Below the pieces are notes generated by a model, which did no database searches, was not told the origin of the DNA, and saw nothing but the letters and a program-made list of their open reading frames with translations. A stretch of 64,000 nt of DNA, taken from the NCBI RefSeq assembly GCF_024198175.1, contig NZ_JAJVKV010000018.1:1-64000 (forward strand), read 5' to 3'. The position numbers and the translations under genes were made by a program. Of this stretch, positions 1 through 8,982 are shown in pieces; the first letter of the stretch is position 1; each line of letters starts with the position of its first letter. Source of the stretch: Pyxidicoccus xibeiensis (GTDB taxonomy: Bacteria > Myxococcota > Myxococcia > Myxococcales > Myxococcaceae).

Positions 1-2
1 GG

Positions 3-248
3 ATCTGCGCGGTGAACAACAGGCTGGACTGCGGGATTCGGGAGGCGAAGGGCAAGGACAACGGGGACCGGTTCTTCATGCACCAGTGGGCCGGGGTGAA
101 CGACGACGGGTACCACGGCGTCTTCTATGTGGGCCCGGTCAACGCGTCCGCACCGGCGGTGCACCGGGGGCTGGGGCGTCCGGGAGCGGACGACAACTCG
201 GTCCACCCGGCGAGGGACCAGGGCTCGTCGCTCGCGTCCATCCACTGA
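3..248 (+). CDS. 3' end of a lipoprotein paralogous to the one at 1770-3296 (partial)
   Basis: The frame is open from the left edge and stops at TGA 246-248, so only about 81 C-terminal residues are present. They match the last ~85 residues of the lipoprotein at 1770-3296 almost word for word (shared runs include NRLDCGIREAKGKDNGDRFF and NDDGYHGVFYVGPV), with a short deletion after ICAV (NN here against DRKGVKN there). This is the tail of a duplicated gene; its BamC-like and Tiki-like parts would lie outside the window. A GTG at 12 could be mistaken for a start, but homology continues upstream of it. Function is inferred only from the full-length copy. Confidence 0.85.
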   Translation: MCAVNNRLDCGIREAKGKDNGDRFFMHQWAGVNDDGYHGVFYVGPVNASAPAVHRGLGRPGADDNSVHPARDQGSSLASIH

Positions 249-303
249 CGGTGGCCCCGTCGCTGCTGCTGCGCGCTCCGGTCCGCTGGCATACGCTGCA
301 GGC

Positions 304-1692
304 GTGACCGACATCACTGTCTATCAGCCGGACTTCCTCTACACGGGGGGCCGGTTCCACGAAGGGCGCGCCCTGGTCGTGAGCGCGGAGGGCCTCATCC
401 TGGCGGAGGGCTCCGTGCCCGCCGGGGCGCGCGTCGTCAGGCTTCCGGGCCGCGCTCTGCTGCCGGGCCTCGTCAACGGCCACTCGCACGCGTTCCAGCG
501 CCTCATCCGGGGGCGCACGGAGTACGTGGCCTCGGGCCGCGAGGCGGACGACTTCTGGAGCTGGCGCGAGGCCATGTACCGCGCCGCCGAGGCGCTGGGC
601 CCCGAGGACGTCTACGTCGCCTCGCGGCAGGCCTTCCTGGAGATGGCCCTGGCCGGCATCACCACCGTGGGCGAGTTCCACTACCTCCACCATCAGGCGG
701 ACGGCACGCCGTACGCGGACCGCAACACGCTGGCGCACGCGGTCATCCGCGCCGCACGGGACGTGGGCCTGCGCATCTGCCTGCTGCGCGTGGGCTACGC
801 GCGCGCCGGCTTCCGCGTGCCGGAGAACCCGCGCCAGCGGCGCTTCATCGACCGGGACGTGGACGCCTTCGTCGCCTCGGCGGAGTCGCTCGTGCACGAA
901 GTCGGGCACGACGCGGCGGTCAGCGTGGGCGTGGCCCCGCACAGCGTGCGCGCCGTGACGAAGGAGTGGCTGGCCGCGCTCGCCGGCTCGGTGGCGAAGC
1001 GGATGCCCGTGCACATGCATGTGGCGGAGCAGCCGAAGGAAATCGAGGCCTGCCTCGCGGAGCATGGCCGGCGGCCGGTGGAGCTGCTGGCGGACCTGGG
1101 GCTGCTCGGGCCCGGCTTCACCGCGGTGCACGGCGTGCACCTGACGGACGCGGAGGTGGCGCTGCTGGGCGGGGCCTCGGCGACGGTGTGCGCGTGCCCG
1201 TCCACCGAGCGCAACCTGGGCGACGGCATCGTCCCCGCGGACGCGCTGGTGCAGGCGGGGGCGCGCATCAGCCTGGGCTCGGACAGCCAGGCCACCGTGG
1301 ACCTGCTGGACGAGGCCCGGCAGCTCGAAGGGCACCTGCGGCTGGCGCGGCTACGGCGCGCGGTGCTGGACCCGGGCCGGGGCGCCATGGACGGGCTCGC
1401 GGCGCGGCTGCTGGGCATGGCCACCACGGAAGGCGCACGCAGCCTGGGGCTTCCCACGGGCGCCCTGGAGGCGGGAGCGCCCGCCGACTTCTTCACGGTG
1501 GACGTGCACCACCCGTCGCTCACCGGCGCGAGCCCGGAGTCGCTGCTGGCCGCCATCGTCTTCGGCGCGGACAAGGCGGCGGTGCGCGAGGTGGCGGTGG
1601 CGGGCCGCGTGGTGGTGCGGGAGGGCCGTCATCCCCTGGCGGAGGAGAGCGGCCGCGCCTTCCAGGGCCTGTCGCGCTCGCTGTACCCCTGA
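304..1692 (+). CDS. hutF: Formimidoylglutamate deiminase (HutF), histidine degradation
   Basis: A cytoplasmic amidohydrolase that deiminates N-formimino-L-glutamate to N-formyl-L-glutamate and ammonia in the five-step histidine pathway. It has 462 residues, about the usual HutF length. Visible metal-site elements are H60-x-H62 in VNGHSHAF, H237/H239 in HMHVAEQ, H277/H279 in VHGVHL and D327 in SLGSDSQA. The stretch FWSWREAMYRA after the first motif is typical of HutF and not of guanine or S-adenosylhomocysteine deaminases. GTG 304 is chosen because the frame upstream is low-complexity Arg/Gly/Pro. No other hut gene is in the window; it sits between two copies of a lipoprotein gene. Confidence 0.93.
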   Translation: MTDITVYQPDFLYTGGRFHEGRALVVSAEGLILAEGSVPAGARVVRLPGRALLPGLVNGHSHAFQRLIRGRTEYVASGREADDFWSWREAMYRAAEALGPEDVYVASRQAFLEMALAGITTVGEFHYLHHQADGTPYADRNTLAHAVIRAARDVGLRICLLRVGYARAGFRVPENPRQRRFIDRDVDAFVASAESLVHEVGHDAAVSVGVAPHSVRAVTKEWLAALAGSVAKRMPVHMHVAEQPKEIEACLAEHGRRPVELLADLGLLGPGFTAVHGVHLTDAEVALLGGASATVCACPSTERNLGDGIVPADALVQAGARISLGSDSQATVDLLDEARQLEGHLRLARLRRAVLDPGRGAMDGLAARLLGMATTEGARSLGLPTGALEAGAPADFFTVDVHHPSLTGASPESLLAAIVFGADKAAVREVAVAGRVVVREGRHPLAEESGRAFQGLSRSLYP

Positions 1693-1769
1693 GGGAATTC
1701 CGCCTCTTACGGCGATATGACCCCGTGAGGCACTGCGTTCCTCTCCGGGGGCCGATTCCGGGAGGGCGC

Positions 1770-3296
1770 ATGCGCTCGACGGTGTACGCGGTGGTGACGC
1801 TGATGTGTTTCCTGGCGGGCTGTGCCTCCCGCCAGGGGGGCCTGGACATCCCCGACCGGGAGGCCATCTACGACCGGCCCCTGGAGGAGGTCTGGCCGGA
1901 GGTGCGCCAGTTCTTCACGCAGAACAACCTGCCCTTCCGTGAGGACAAGGGCAGCATGGTGCTGCAGACGGAGTGGCGCGAGGAGTTCGGCGGCTCGAAA
2001 GTGGCCGGCTTCTGGCACCGCTACCTGGTGCTGGGCAAGCGCGAGTCGCCCACGCAGAGCAAGCTCTGGGTCATCCGCGTCACCAAGAGCGCCAACAAGG
2101 CGCTGTCCCAGGCCGGCAAGGAGATGGACTGGGGGCTCAACCGCACCATGGGCAGCAATCGCGGGCCGGAGCGGGAGGTGATGTCCACCGGAGAAGGGGC
2201 TTCAGCCGACGCGGTGGGCGAGACGTTCCTCAGCGTCGAGGACTTCGAGGACCGGTTCGACGCGCCGCGCGGAGAGAACTCCCACTTCGCGGAGTCCGGG
2301 CAGGGCTCGCGAGACCTGGTGATGGAGTGGCGCGTGTTCAACGCGGTGGCCCCGAAGCTGGCGAAGGAGGAGAACGCGCCGCGCCCGGTGATGGTGGCAG
2401 CGAAGGCGCCCGAGGCGAAGGCCGCACCCAACCCCATGGCCATGGAGTGCGGCCTGCCCATCGTCGGGCTGGGCAAGCAGGTGAAGCAGGGCGGGGTGCT
2501 GCTGCTGGGCGAGATGCACGGCACGCAGGAGGTGCCGCGCTTCCTGGCGCAGGCGGCCTGCCAGGCGACGGTGGCGGGCACTCCGGTGACGGTGGGCCTG
2601 GAGCTGCCGGTGGAGAGCCAGGAGCGCGTGGCGGCCTTCCTCACCAGCGAGGGCACGGACTCGGACTGGCTGAAGCTGATGGATGCGCCCTTCTGGCGCA
2701 GCCCGTACCCGGACGGCCGCAGCAGCGAGGCCATGGCCAACATGCTGGAGCAGCTGCGGCAGCTGCGCTCGCGCGGGCTGGACGTGGAGGCCTTCGTCTT
2801 CGACCACCCGAAGCTCCAGGGGCAGGTGCGCGAGGAGGCGATGGCGGCCACGGTGCTGTCGCGGGTGAAGCACGCGCCCGACCGCTTCTTCCTCGTCGTC
2901 AGCGGCAACGTCCACCCGCGCACGAAGGTGGGGCTGCCGTGGGACTTGAAGTACCAGCCCATGGGCCTGCTGGTGTCCAAGCACGTCAAGGGCGTGGTGG
3001 CGCTGGACATGGCGTACGACAGCGGCTCGGCGTGGATCTGCGCGGTGGACCGCAAGGGCGTGAAGAACCGGCTGGACTGCGGGATTCGGGAGGCGAAGGG
3101 CAAGGACAACGGGGACCGCTTCTTCGTGCACCTGTGGGGTGGGGCGAACGACGACGGCTACCACGGCGTCTTCTACGTGGGCCCGGTGAGCGCGTCGGCG
3201 CCAGCGGTGCACAAGGGGCTGGGCCGCCCGGGCGCGGACGACAAATCGGTGCACCCGGTGCGGCCCTCCGGCGGCGAGGTGGCTTCCGTCCGCTGA
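1770..3296 (+). CDS. Outer-membrane lipoprotein with BamC-like and Tiki/TraB/ChaN-like regions
   Basis: A 508-residue lipoprotein: the signal peptide ends in LAGC with Cys18 as lipidation site. Residues ~28-130 look BamC/NlpB-like (PLEEVWPEVRQFF, then a strand-rich stretch on solubilised polymer-type residues). Residues ~225-420 carry two GxxH motifs, G247-E-M-H250 and G379-N-V-H382, about 130 residues apart. That pairing defines the Tiki/TraB/ChaN/EreA-type superfamily, whose characterised members are peptidases, haem-binding proteins or esterases. The substrate here is unknown. The start at ATG 1770 follows a GGGAGG site. A second copy's 3' end lies at 3-248, so the family is duplicated around hutF. 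The fusion is read from motifs only. Confidence 0.7.
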   Translation: MRSTVYAVVTLMCFLAGCASRQGGLDIPDREAIYDRPLEEVWPEVRQFFTQNNLPFREDKGSMVLQTEWREEFGGSKVAGFWHRYLVLGKRESPTQSKLWVIRVTKSANKALSQAGKEMDWGLNRTMGSNRGPEREVMSTGEGASADAVGETFLSVEDFEDRFDAPRGENSHFAESGQGSRDLVMEWRVFNAVAPKLAKEENAPRPVMVAAKAPEAKAAPNPMAMECGLPIVGLGKQVKQGGVLLLGEMHGTQEVPRFLAQAACQATVAGTPVTVGLELPVESQERVAAFLTSEGTDSDWLKLMDAPFWRSPYPDGRSSEAMANMLEQLRQLRSRGLDVEAFVFDHPKLQGQVREEAMAATVLSRVKHAPDRFFLVVSGNVHPRTKVGLPWDLKYQPMGLLVSKHVKGVVALDMAYDSGSAWICAVDRKGVKNRLDCGIREAKGKDNGDRFFVHLWGGANDDGYHGVFYVGPVSASAPAVHKGLGRPGADDKSVHPVRPSGGEVASVR

Positions 3297-3372
3297 AGGG
3301 CCGTGCGGGCCTCCAGGGGCTGGCGCGCCGTGCCGGGCAGTGGCATGACGCGGCCCCTGGAGGTCGTCCCCG

Positions 3373-4503
3373 ATGAGCGACACGCTGCCCGCGCTGCGAG
3401 CCACCCTGACGGAGCTGGTGGCCATGGACACCACGTCCGCCCGCCCCAATGCGCCCCTGGTCGACTACGCCCAGGCGAAGCTGGAGGCCGCGGGCTTCTC
3501 CGCCGAGCGCCAGCGCTACACGGACGACGCGGGCGTGGAGAAGGTCAACCTGGTGGCGGTGAAGGGCGGCTCCGGCCGCGCCGCGCTCGCGCTGGTGGGC
3601 CACACCGACTGCGTGCCCTACGACGCGGCCTGGACGGACGCGCTGCGGCTCACGGAGAAGGAAGGGAAGCTCTACGCGCGTGGCGCGTGTGACACCAAGG
3701 GCTTCATCGCCTGCGCGCTGCACGCGGCGCTCAACGCGAAGCACGTGAAGGCGCCGCTGATGGTGGTGCTCACGGCGGATGAAGAGGTGGGCCTGGTGGG
3801 CGCCAAGAAGCTGGTGGCGGCGGGGCTGGGACGCGCGCGGCACGCCATCGTCGGCGAGCCCACGCGCCTGACGCCGGTGCGCGCCAACAAGGGCTACTGC
3901 CTGGCGGAGGTGGAGGTGCTGGGGAAGGAGGGGCACAGCGCGTATCCGGACCTGGGCGCGTCGGCCATCTTCCGCGCGGGCCGCTTCCTCCAGCGCCTGG
4001 AGCACCTGGCCACCACGGTGCTGCGCGCCGAGCGGGACGAGGGCTTCGAGCCGCCCTTCACCACGGTCAACGTGGGCGTCATCCAGGGCGGCAAGGCGAA
4101 GAACGTCATCCCCGGCGCCTGCCGCTTCGTCGTGGAGTGGCGCCCGCTGCCCGGACAGCCGGTGGAGCGCGTGCCGGAGCTGCTGGAGTCCATCCGCCGG
4201 GAGCTGGTGCGCGACGAGCCCGCCTACGAGGCGCACATCCGCGTGGTGCGCACGGACCGCGGGGTGAACACCCGCGCGGACGCGGAGGTGGTGCGCTTCC
4301 TGGCGGAGGCCAGCGGCAACGCGCCCACCACGGTGTCCTTCGGCACCGAGGCGCCGCAGATGACGGAGCTGGGCGCGGAGGCGGTGGTGTTCGGCCCCGG
4401 CGACATCCGCGTGGCGCACCAGACGGGCGAGTACGTCCCCGTGGAGGACCTGGTTCGCTGCGAGGCCGTGCTGGCGCGCGCCGTGGCGCACTTCTGCGGG
4501 TAG
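3373..4503 (+). CDS. argE: M20 family metallopeptidase, acetylornithine deacetylase type (ArgE)
   Basis: A 376-residue zinc hydrolase of the M20/ArgE/DapE family. Metal and catalytic residues are in place: H77 and D79 in GHTDC, D107 in RGACDTKG, the E137/E138 pair in TADEEVG, E162 in GEPT, and the closing H349 in RVAHQTGEY. The dimerisation lid lies about residues 175-290. Length and the GACDTKGF motif favour N-acetylornithine deacetylase, which makes ornithine for arginine synthesis. An N-acyl amino acid amidohydrolase of the same family cannot be excluded because no arginine genes are adjacent. Confidence 0.85.
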   Translation: MSDTLPALRATLTELVAMDTTSARPNAPLVDYAQAKLEAAGFSAERQRYTDDAGVEKVNLVAVKGGSGRAALALVGHTDCVPYDAAWTDALRLTEKEGKLYARGACDTKGFIACALHAALNAKHVKAPLMVVLTADEEVGLVGAKKLVAAGLGRARHAIVGEPTRLTPVRANKGYCLAEVEVLGKEGHSAYPDLGASAIFRAGRFLQRLEHLATTVLRAERDEGFEPPFTTVNVGVIQGGKAKNVIPGACRFVVEWRPLPGQPVERVPELLESIRRELVRDEPAYEAHIRVVRTDRGVNTRADAEVVRFLAEASGNAPTTVSFGTEAPQMTELGAEAVVFGPGDIRVAHQTGEYVPVEDLVRCEAVLARAVAHFCG

Positions 4504-4562
4504 CGCCGGGCGCGTGGCAGGGAGCCCTGTTAAGACAGCGCCACCTTCCTTCAAGGGCCCGC

Positions 4563-5165
4563 ATGAGCTCCACGCCTTCCGCCTCGCGCAACCTCCTCTT
4601 CCTCCTGGCCAGCTCCCGTGAGGGCGGCAACGCCGAGCAGCTCGCGCGCCGTGCCGCCGAGGCGCTCCCGGCCGGCACCGTCGCCGACTGGCTGCGCCTG
4701 GACGAGCACCTGCGCGAGCCCTTCAAGGACCTGCGCCACGAGCCGGGGAAGGGCTACCCGAAGCCGGGCCCGGAGCTGCTCGCGCTGGCCGAGCGCACCA
4801 TGACGGCGGACGAGCTGGTCATCGTGTCGCCCATCTACTGGTACCACCTGTCCTCCACGGCGCAGCACTACTTCGAGCACTGGTCTTGGTGGATGCGCCT
4901 GCCGGAGCTGCGCTTCCGCGAGCGGATGCGCGGCAAGGTGCTGTCGCTCGTCACCGCGCACTCCTCCGAGGACGACGACTCCGTGGCGCAGCCCCCCATC
5001 CAGAGCCTGCGCCTGACGGCGGGCTACATGGACCTGCGCTGGCGCGGCGCCCTCATCGGCCACGGTTCCGCGCCGGGGCAGGTGCTCACGGACGCGCGCG
5101 CGCTGGAGTCCGCCCGGGACTTCCTCGTGCGCCCGGTGGCGGCCCCGGACTTCCAGGCCGCCTGA
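4563..5165 (+). CDS. NAD(P)H-dependent FMN reductase / flavodoxin-fold protein
   Basis: A 200-residue cytoplasmic protein of the FMN_red type. The N-terminal FMN phosphate loop is visible as LLASSREGGNAEQLAR (~12-27), followed by the flavin-edge segment VSPIYWYHLSSTAQ (~86-99) and a quinone-reductase-like GKVLSLVTAHSS strand (~120-131). It probably reduces free flavin, quinones or azo-type substrates with NAD(P)H; the physiological acceptor is not evident. ATG 4563 is the first start that leaves the fold intact; the much longer upstream frame is a shadow of argE. It converges on mfd 15 bp away. Confidence 0.8.
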   Translation: MSSTPSASRNLLFLLASSREGGNAEQLARRAAEALPAGTVADWLRLDEHLREPFKDLRHEPGKGYPKPGPELLALAERTMTADELVIVSPIYWYHLSSTAQHYFEHWSWWMRLPELRFRERMRGKVLSLVTAHSSEDDDSVAQPPIQSLRLTAGYMDLRWRGALIGHGSAPGQVLTDARALESARDFLVRPVAAPDFQAA

Positions 5166-5172
5166 CGCCAGC

Positions 5173-5193
5173 GCCCCGCGCTACGCGTGGGGC
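5173..5193. terminator. Putative bidirectional hairpin between convergent genes
   Basis: GCCCC...GGGGC arms enclose an inner GCG/CGC stem with a 2-nt bulge and a CTA loop that is also the mfd stop codon. It lies between the convergent FMN reductase and mfd genes. No T-tract follows, so this is suggestive only. Confidence 0.35.
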
Positions 5194-8100
5194 AGGGCGC
5201 AGTGGCTCAAGTCCCTCAGCACCTTCTTCGCCTCGGCGATGAGGTCATGCCCGCTGGCGCCCTGGGGCACGCGGACCATCAGCTTCATGTCGGGGGTGAG
5301 CCGGTAGACGCCCTTCGAGCGCTGCACCAGGCCGGCCACCTTCGCGCCGTCCAGCAGCGCGTCCGCGCCCAGCGTCACCACCAGCCGGCCGGTGCCCACC
5401 TCCAGCGCGCGCAGCCGCAAATCCCGCATGTCTATCTTCAGCAGCGTCAGCTCGGACAGGTGGTCCACCTCGTCCGGCGCCTCGCCGTAGCGGTCCACCA
5501 GCTCCGCGCGCAGGTCCGTCACCTCGTCCGGGTGGCTGGCCTGGCTGAAGCGCTTGTAGAAGACGAGCCGCTGGTGCACGTCGTTCACGTAGTCGTCGGG
5601 GATGAGCGCCGGCATGGGCAGGGTGACGTCCGGCTCCACCTGCACCTTGGGCGGCATGCCCTGCATCTCCGCCACGGCCTCTTCCAGCAGCTGCGCGTAC
5701 ATGTCGAAGCCAATCTCGGCAATCGCGCCCGACTGCTTGTCGCCCAGCAGGTTGCCCGCGCCGCGAATCTCCAAGTCATGGCTGGCGATGGAGAAGCCCG
5801 CGCCCAGCTCGGTGAAGTTCTGCAGCACCTCCAGGCGCCGCTGCGCGTCCTTCGTCACCGCCCGCCGCGACGGCACCAGCAGGTACGCGTACGCGCGCTC
5901 CTTGCTGCGGCCCACGCGCCCGCGCAGCTGGTAGAGCTGCGCCAGGCCGAACTGGTCCGCCCGGTTCACAATCATCGTGTTGGCGCTGGAGATGTCGATG
6001 CCGCTCTCGATGATGGACGTGCACAGGAGCACGTGGTGCTTGCGCTCGGTGAACTCCAGCATGACTTTTTCCAGCTGCCCCTCACGCATCTGCCCGTGCG
6101 CCACGCCGATGCTGAGCTGGGGGACCAGCTGCTTGAGCTGCTGCTCGATGGACGCCAGCGACTCCACGCGGTTGTGGACGAAGAACACCTGCCCGCCGCG
6201 CGCCACCTCGCGTTCAATCGCCTCCTTGATGACGGCGTCGTCGGACTTCATCACGAAGGTGCGGATGGCCCGGCGGTCCTGCGGCGGCGTGGCGATGATG
6301 CTCATGTCCCGCACGCCGGACATGCTCATGTGCAGCGTGCGGGGAATGGGCGTGGCCGTCAGCGTCAGCACGTCGATTTGCGAGCGCCATTTCTTCAGCG
6401 ACTCCTTCTGCTTCACGCCGAAGCGCTGCTCCTCGTCGACAATCATCAGGCCCAGCTCCTTGAAGGCCACCTCCGCCCCCAGCAGCTTGTGCGTCCCGAT
6501 GAGGATGTCGACCTTGCCCTCCTTGGCCCGCTTGAGGATTTCGCGCACCTCCGGCGCCTTCTTCATGCCGGAGATGACCTCCACCGTGACGGGGTAGTCC
6601 TTGAAGCGCTTCTTGAAGGACAGGTAGTGCTGCTGCGCCAGCACGGTGGTGGGCACCAGCACCGCCACCTGCTTGCGGTCCAGCGCGGCTTTGAAGGCGG
6701 CGCGCATGGCCACCTCCGTCTTGCCATAGCCCACGTCGCCGCAGACGAGCCGGTCCATGGGCTGCGGCTTCTGCATGTCCGCCAGCACGTCTTCAATCGC
6801 CTTGGCCTGGTCCGGCGTCTCCTCGAACTCGAAGTCCGCCTCGAACTGGGCGAAGTACCTGTCCGGCGCGCTGAAGGCATGGCCCGGGTGCGCCTTGCGC
6901 GCGGCGGCAATCTGGAGGAGCTCCGCCGCCATCTTCAGCAGCTGCTCCTTGACGCGCTTCTTCGTCTTCTCCCAGCTGGTGGTGCCCAGCTTGTCCAGCT
7001 GGACCTTCTCCGGGTCTCCGCCGGAGAACTTCTGGATGAGCCGCATGCGGCCCACCGGCAGGTAGATCTTGTCCCGGCCCGCGTACTCCAGGACGAGGAA
7101 GTCCCCGGGGACGGAGTTCACCTCCATCTTCGTCAGGCCCGCATAGCGGCCGATGCCGAAGTCGGTGTGGACGATGAGGTCGCCTTCCTTCAGGTCCCCG
7201 AAGCCCGCGGAGAACGCGTCCAGCTTCTTGCTGCGCCTGACGCGCCTGCGCGAGCGGACGCCGAAAATCTCCTCGTCCGACAGCACGGCCAGGCCGCCCG
7301 CGCCGTCCACGAAGCCCTGGCTCACCTCGCCGGTGAACAGGTGCACCCATACCGAGGGCTCGTACAGGTGGGCCGCGTCCGACAGCGGCTCGGTGTGCAG
7401 CTTCACCATGACGTTGCGGTCCAGCAGCAGCCGCTTGAGCCGGTCCGCCTGGCTCAGCGTGCCGCACGCCACCGCGCAGGCCACGCCCATGTCCCGCCAG
7501 CGCTGCAGCCGGTCCACCAGCGGGGAGAGCGCGCCCTCCTCGCCGTGGTGCGCGAGAATCGCCTCGCGCAAATCCTGGGTGCCGCCGAAGTTGAACTGCA
7601 CCGGCGGCCGCTCCATCTGCGCCAGCGACAGGCCGCCGCCCTCCACCACGCGGAAGGCGCCCAGCTGCTCCACCACCGCGTCGCGCGACAGGAAGTGCTC
7701 CGCCGGCGGACACACCAGGTCCTGCCGCTCCTCCGCCGCCGCGTATGAGCGCTCCAGCTCCGTCCACAGCTCGTCCACCGTCCTGTCCAGCCCCAGCGGG
7801 TCGTCCAGGTAGAAGACGGGGGACTCCTTGCTCCACAGGCGCAGGTAGTCGAACACCGTGGCCAGCCCGCCCTCGAAGAGGCCGGGCAGCAGCCCCTCCA
7901 CGCCGAAGCCGGGCAGGCCCTCGCGCAGCGCCTCCAGCCGCTCGCGCAGCTGGATGGTGGGCAGGTTGATGCGGTCCGCCACCGCGCGCGCGGTGGCCTC
8001 GGCGCGCGGGCGCGTCTGGTCCGTGAGCAGCACCTCGCGCGCGGGGACCAGCGACACCTCCTTGAGCGAGTCCACCGTGCGCTGCGACTCCGGGTCGAAC

Positions 8101-8774
8101 GCGCGGATGGACTCGATGGTGTCTCCGAAGAACTCCAGGCGCACCGGCTTGTCGTAGAGCGGGCTGAAGACGTCCAGCAGGCCGCCGCGCACGGAGAACG
8201 TCCCCACGTCCTCCACCAGCGGGCTGTTCTGGTAGCCCATCCGCGCCAGCTTCAGCGCCAGCGAGTCGCGGTCCAGGTCCTGCCCCACCGCCACGCGCTC
8301 CGACAGCGCCGTCATCACCCCCAGCGGCAGCACGCGGCGGTACAGCGCGCGCACCGACAGCACCAGCGCGGGGAAGCGCGTGCCCTGGCCCAGGTGGAAC
8401 AGGGCGCCCAGCCGCTCGGTGACGGTGGTGGCGTCGGGGGACAGCTCGTCGAAGGGCAGGATTTCGTCCGCGGGCAGCCGCAGCACGCGCGGCGCCAGCA
8501 GGCTGCCGGTGCCTCCCAGGAAGAAGGCCAGGTCGGCGGCCAGGGCGTCGGCCGCCTCTTCGTCCACCGTGACGCAGACGAGCGGTGCCCTGGCCGCGTG
8601 GTGCAGGCGGGCGAGCACGTGGCCGCGCGCGGAGCCCTTCAGCCCCTGCGTGCGAGCGCGGCGGCCGGGCTGGAGCGCGTCCAGGAGTTGGGCGAGCGGG
8701 TCGCCTGCCGTGGGAGGCCCGCCGCCGCGCAGCGCCGCCTCGACATCCAGCCTCTGAGTGAAAGGAGTGTCCAT
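5181..8774 (-). CDS. mfd: Transcription-repair coupling factor Mfd
   Basis: A 1197-residue DNA translocase that removes RNA polymerase stalled at lesions and recruits UvrA for nucleotide excision repair. In order: UvrB-homology module (~20-330), RNA polymerase interaction/CarD-like domain (~520-590, DLIVHTDFGIGRYAG), the superfamily 2 motor with Walker A in GDVGYGKTE (~680), the DEEQ box in VDEEQRFG (~780), motif VI QLRGRVGRSKERAY (~945), and a C-terminal TRCF domain (~1030-1150). Length is normal for Mfd and every key motif is intact. It is transcribed divergently from the histidine kinase at 8983 across 208 bp. Confidence 0.97.
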   Translation of the reverse strand: MDTPFTQRLDVEAALRGGGPPTAGDPLAQLLDALQPGRRARTQGLKGSARGHVLARLHHAARAPLVCVTVDEEAADALAADLAFFLGGTGSLLAPRVLRLPADEILPFDELSPDATTVTERLGALFHLGQGTRFPALVLSVRALYRRVLPLGVMTALSERVAVGQDLDRDSLALKLARMGYQNSPLVEDVGTFSVRGGLLDVFSPLYDKPVRLEFFGDTIESIRAFDPESQRTVDSLKEVSLVPAREVLLTDQTRPRAEATARAVADRINLPTIQLRERLEALREGLPGFGVEGLLPGLFEGGLATVFDYLRLWSKESPVFYLDDPLGLDRTVDELWTELERSYAAAEERQDLVCPPAEHFLSRDAVVEQLGAFRVVEGGGLSLAQMERPPVQFNFGGTQDLREAILAHHGEEGALSPLVDRLQRWRDMGVACAVACGTLSQADRLKRLLLDRNVMVKLHTEPLSDAAHLYEPSVWVHLFTGEVSQGFVDGAGGLAVLSDEEIFGVRSRRRVRRSKKLDAFSAGFGDLKEGDLIVHTDFGIGRYAGLTKMEVNSVPGDFLVLEYAGRDKIYLPVGRMRLIQKFSGGDPEKVQLDKLGTTSWEKTKKRVKEQLLKMAAELLQIAAARKAHPGHAFSAPDRYFAQFEADFEFEETPDQAKAIEDVLADMQKPQPMDRLVCGDVGYGKTEVAMRAAFKAALDRKQVAVLVPTTVLAQQHYLSFKKRFKDYPVTVEVISGMKKAPEVREILKRAKEGKVDILIGTHKLLGAEVAFKELGLMIVDEEQRFGVKQKESLKKWRSQIDVLTLTATPIPRTLHMSMSGVRDMSIIATPPQDRRAIRTFVMKSDDAVIKEAIEREVARGGQVFFVHNRVESLASIEQQLKQLVPQLSIGVAHGQMREGQLEKVMLEFTERKHHVLLCTSIIESGIDISSANTMIVNRADQFGLAQLYQLRGRVGRSKERAYAYLLVPSRRAVTKDAQRRLEVLQNFTELGAGFSIASHDLEIRGAGNLLGDKQSGAIAEIGFDMYAQLLEEAVAEMQGMPPKVQVEPDVTLPMPALIPDDYVNDVHQRLVFYKRFSQASHPDEVTDLRAELVDRYGEAPDEVDHLSELTLLKIDMRDLRLRALEVGTGRLVVTLGADALLDGAKVAGLVQRSKGVYRLTPDMKLMVRVPQGASGHDLIAEAKKVLRDLSHCALPHA

Positions 8775-8982
8775 GAGTGGACCCTGAGGGCCCAGGGGTA
8801 ATTAGGAGCCTGCCGGACCCAAAGCAACGACAGAGCGAGGCGCCTGTCGTCTTGCAGGGAATGGGCCCCCCGGTGGGTCCATTCCGGCACGGTACGACCA
8901 CCCCGGGGGCCGGTTGGTCTCCCGCCCTGCGCTGGGGCTAGTGTGCCTTCGCAACGGGCATCAATGGGGGGTGCCACGCCAC
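8775..8982. other. Divergent intergenic region mfd / histidine kinase
   Basis: A 208-bp spacer between the starts of mfd (-) and the kinase (+), so it must hold both promoters. I see no convincing hexamers or operator-like repeat. A G-run just before 8971 may be the kinase ribosome site. Confidence 0.5.

Noticed and set aside
5187..7748. 853-codon open frame on the + strand
   Set aside because: Antisense to mfd with His/Leu/Arg-rich composition; mfd has every expected motif.
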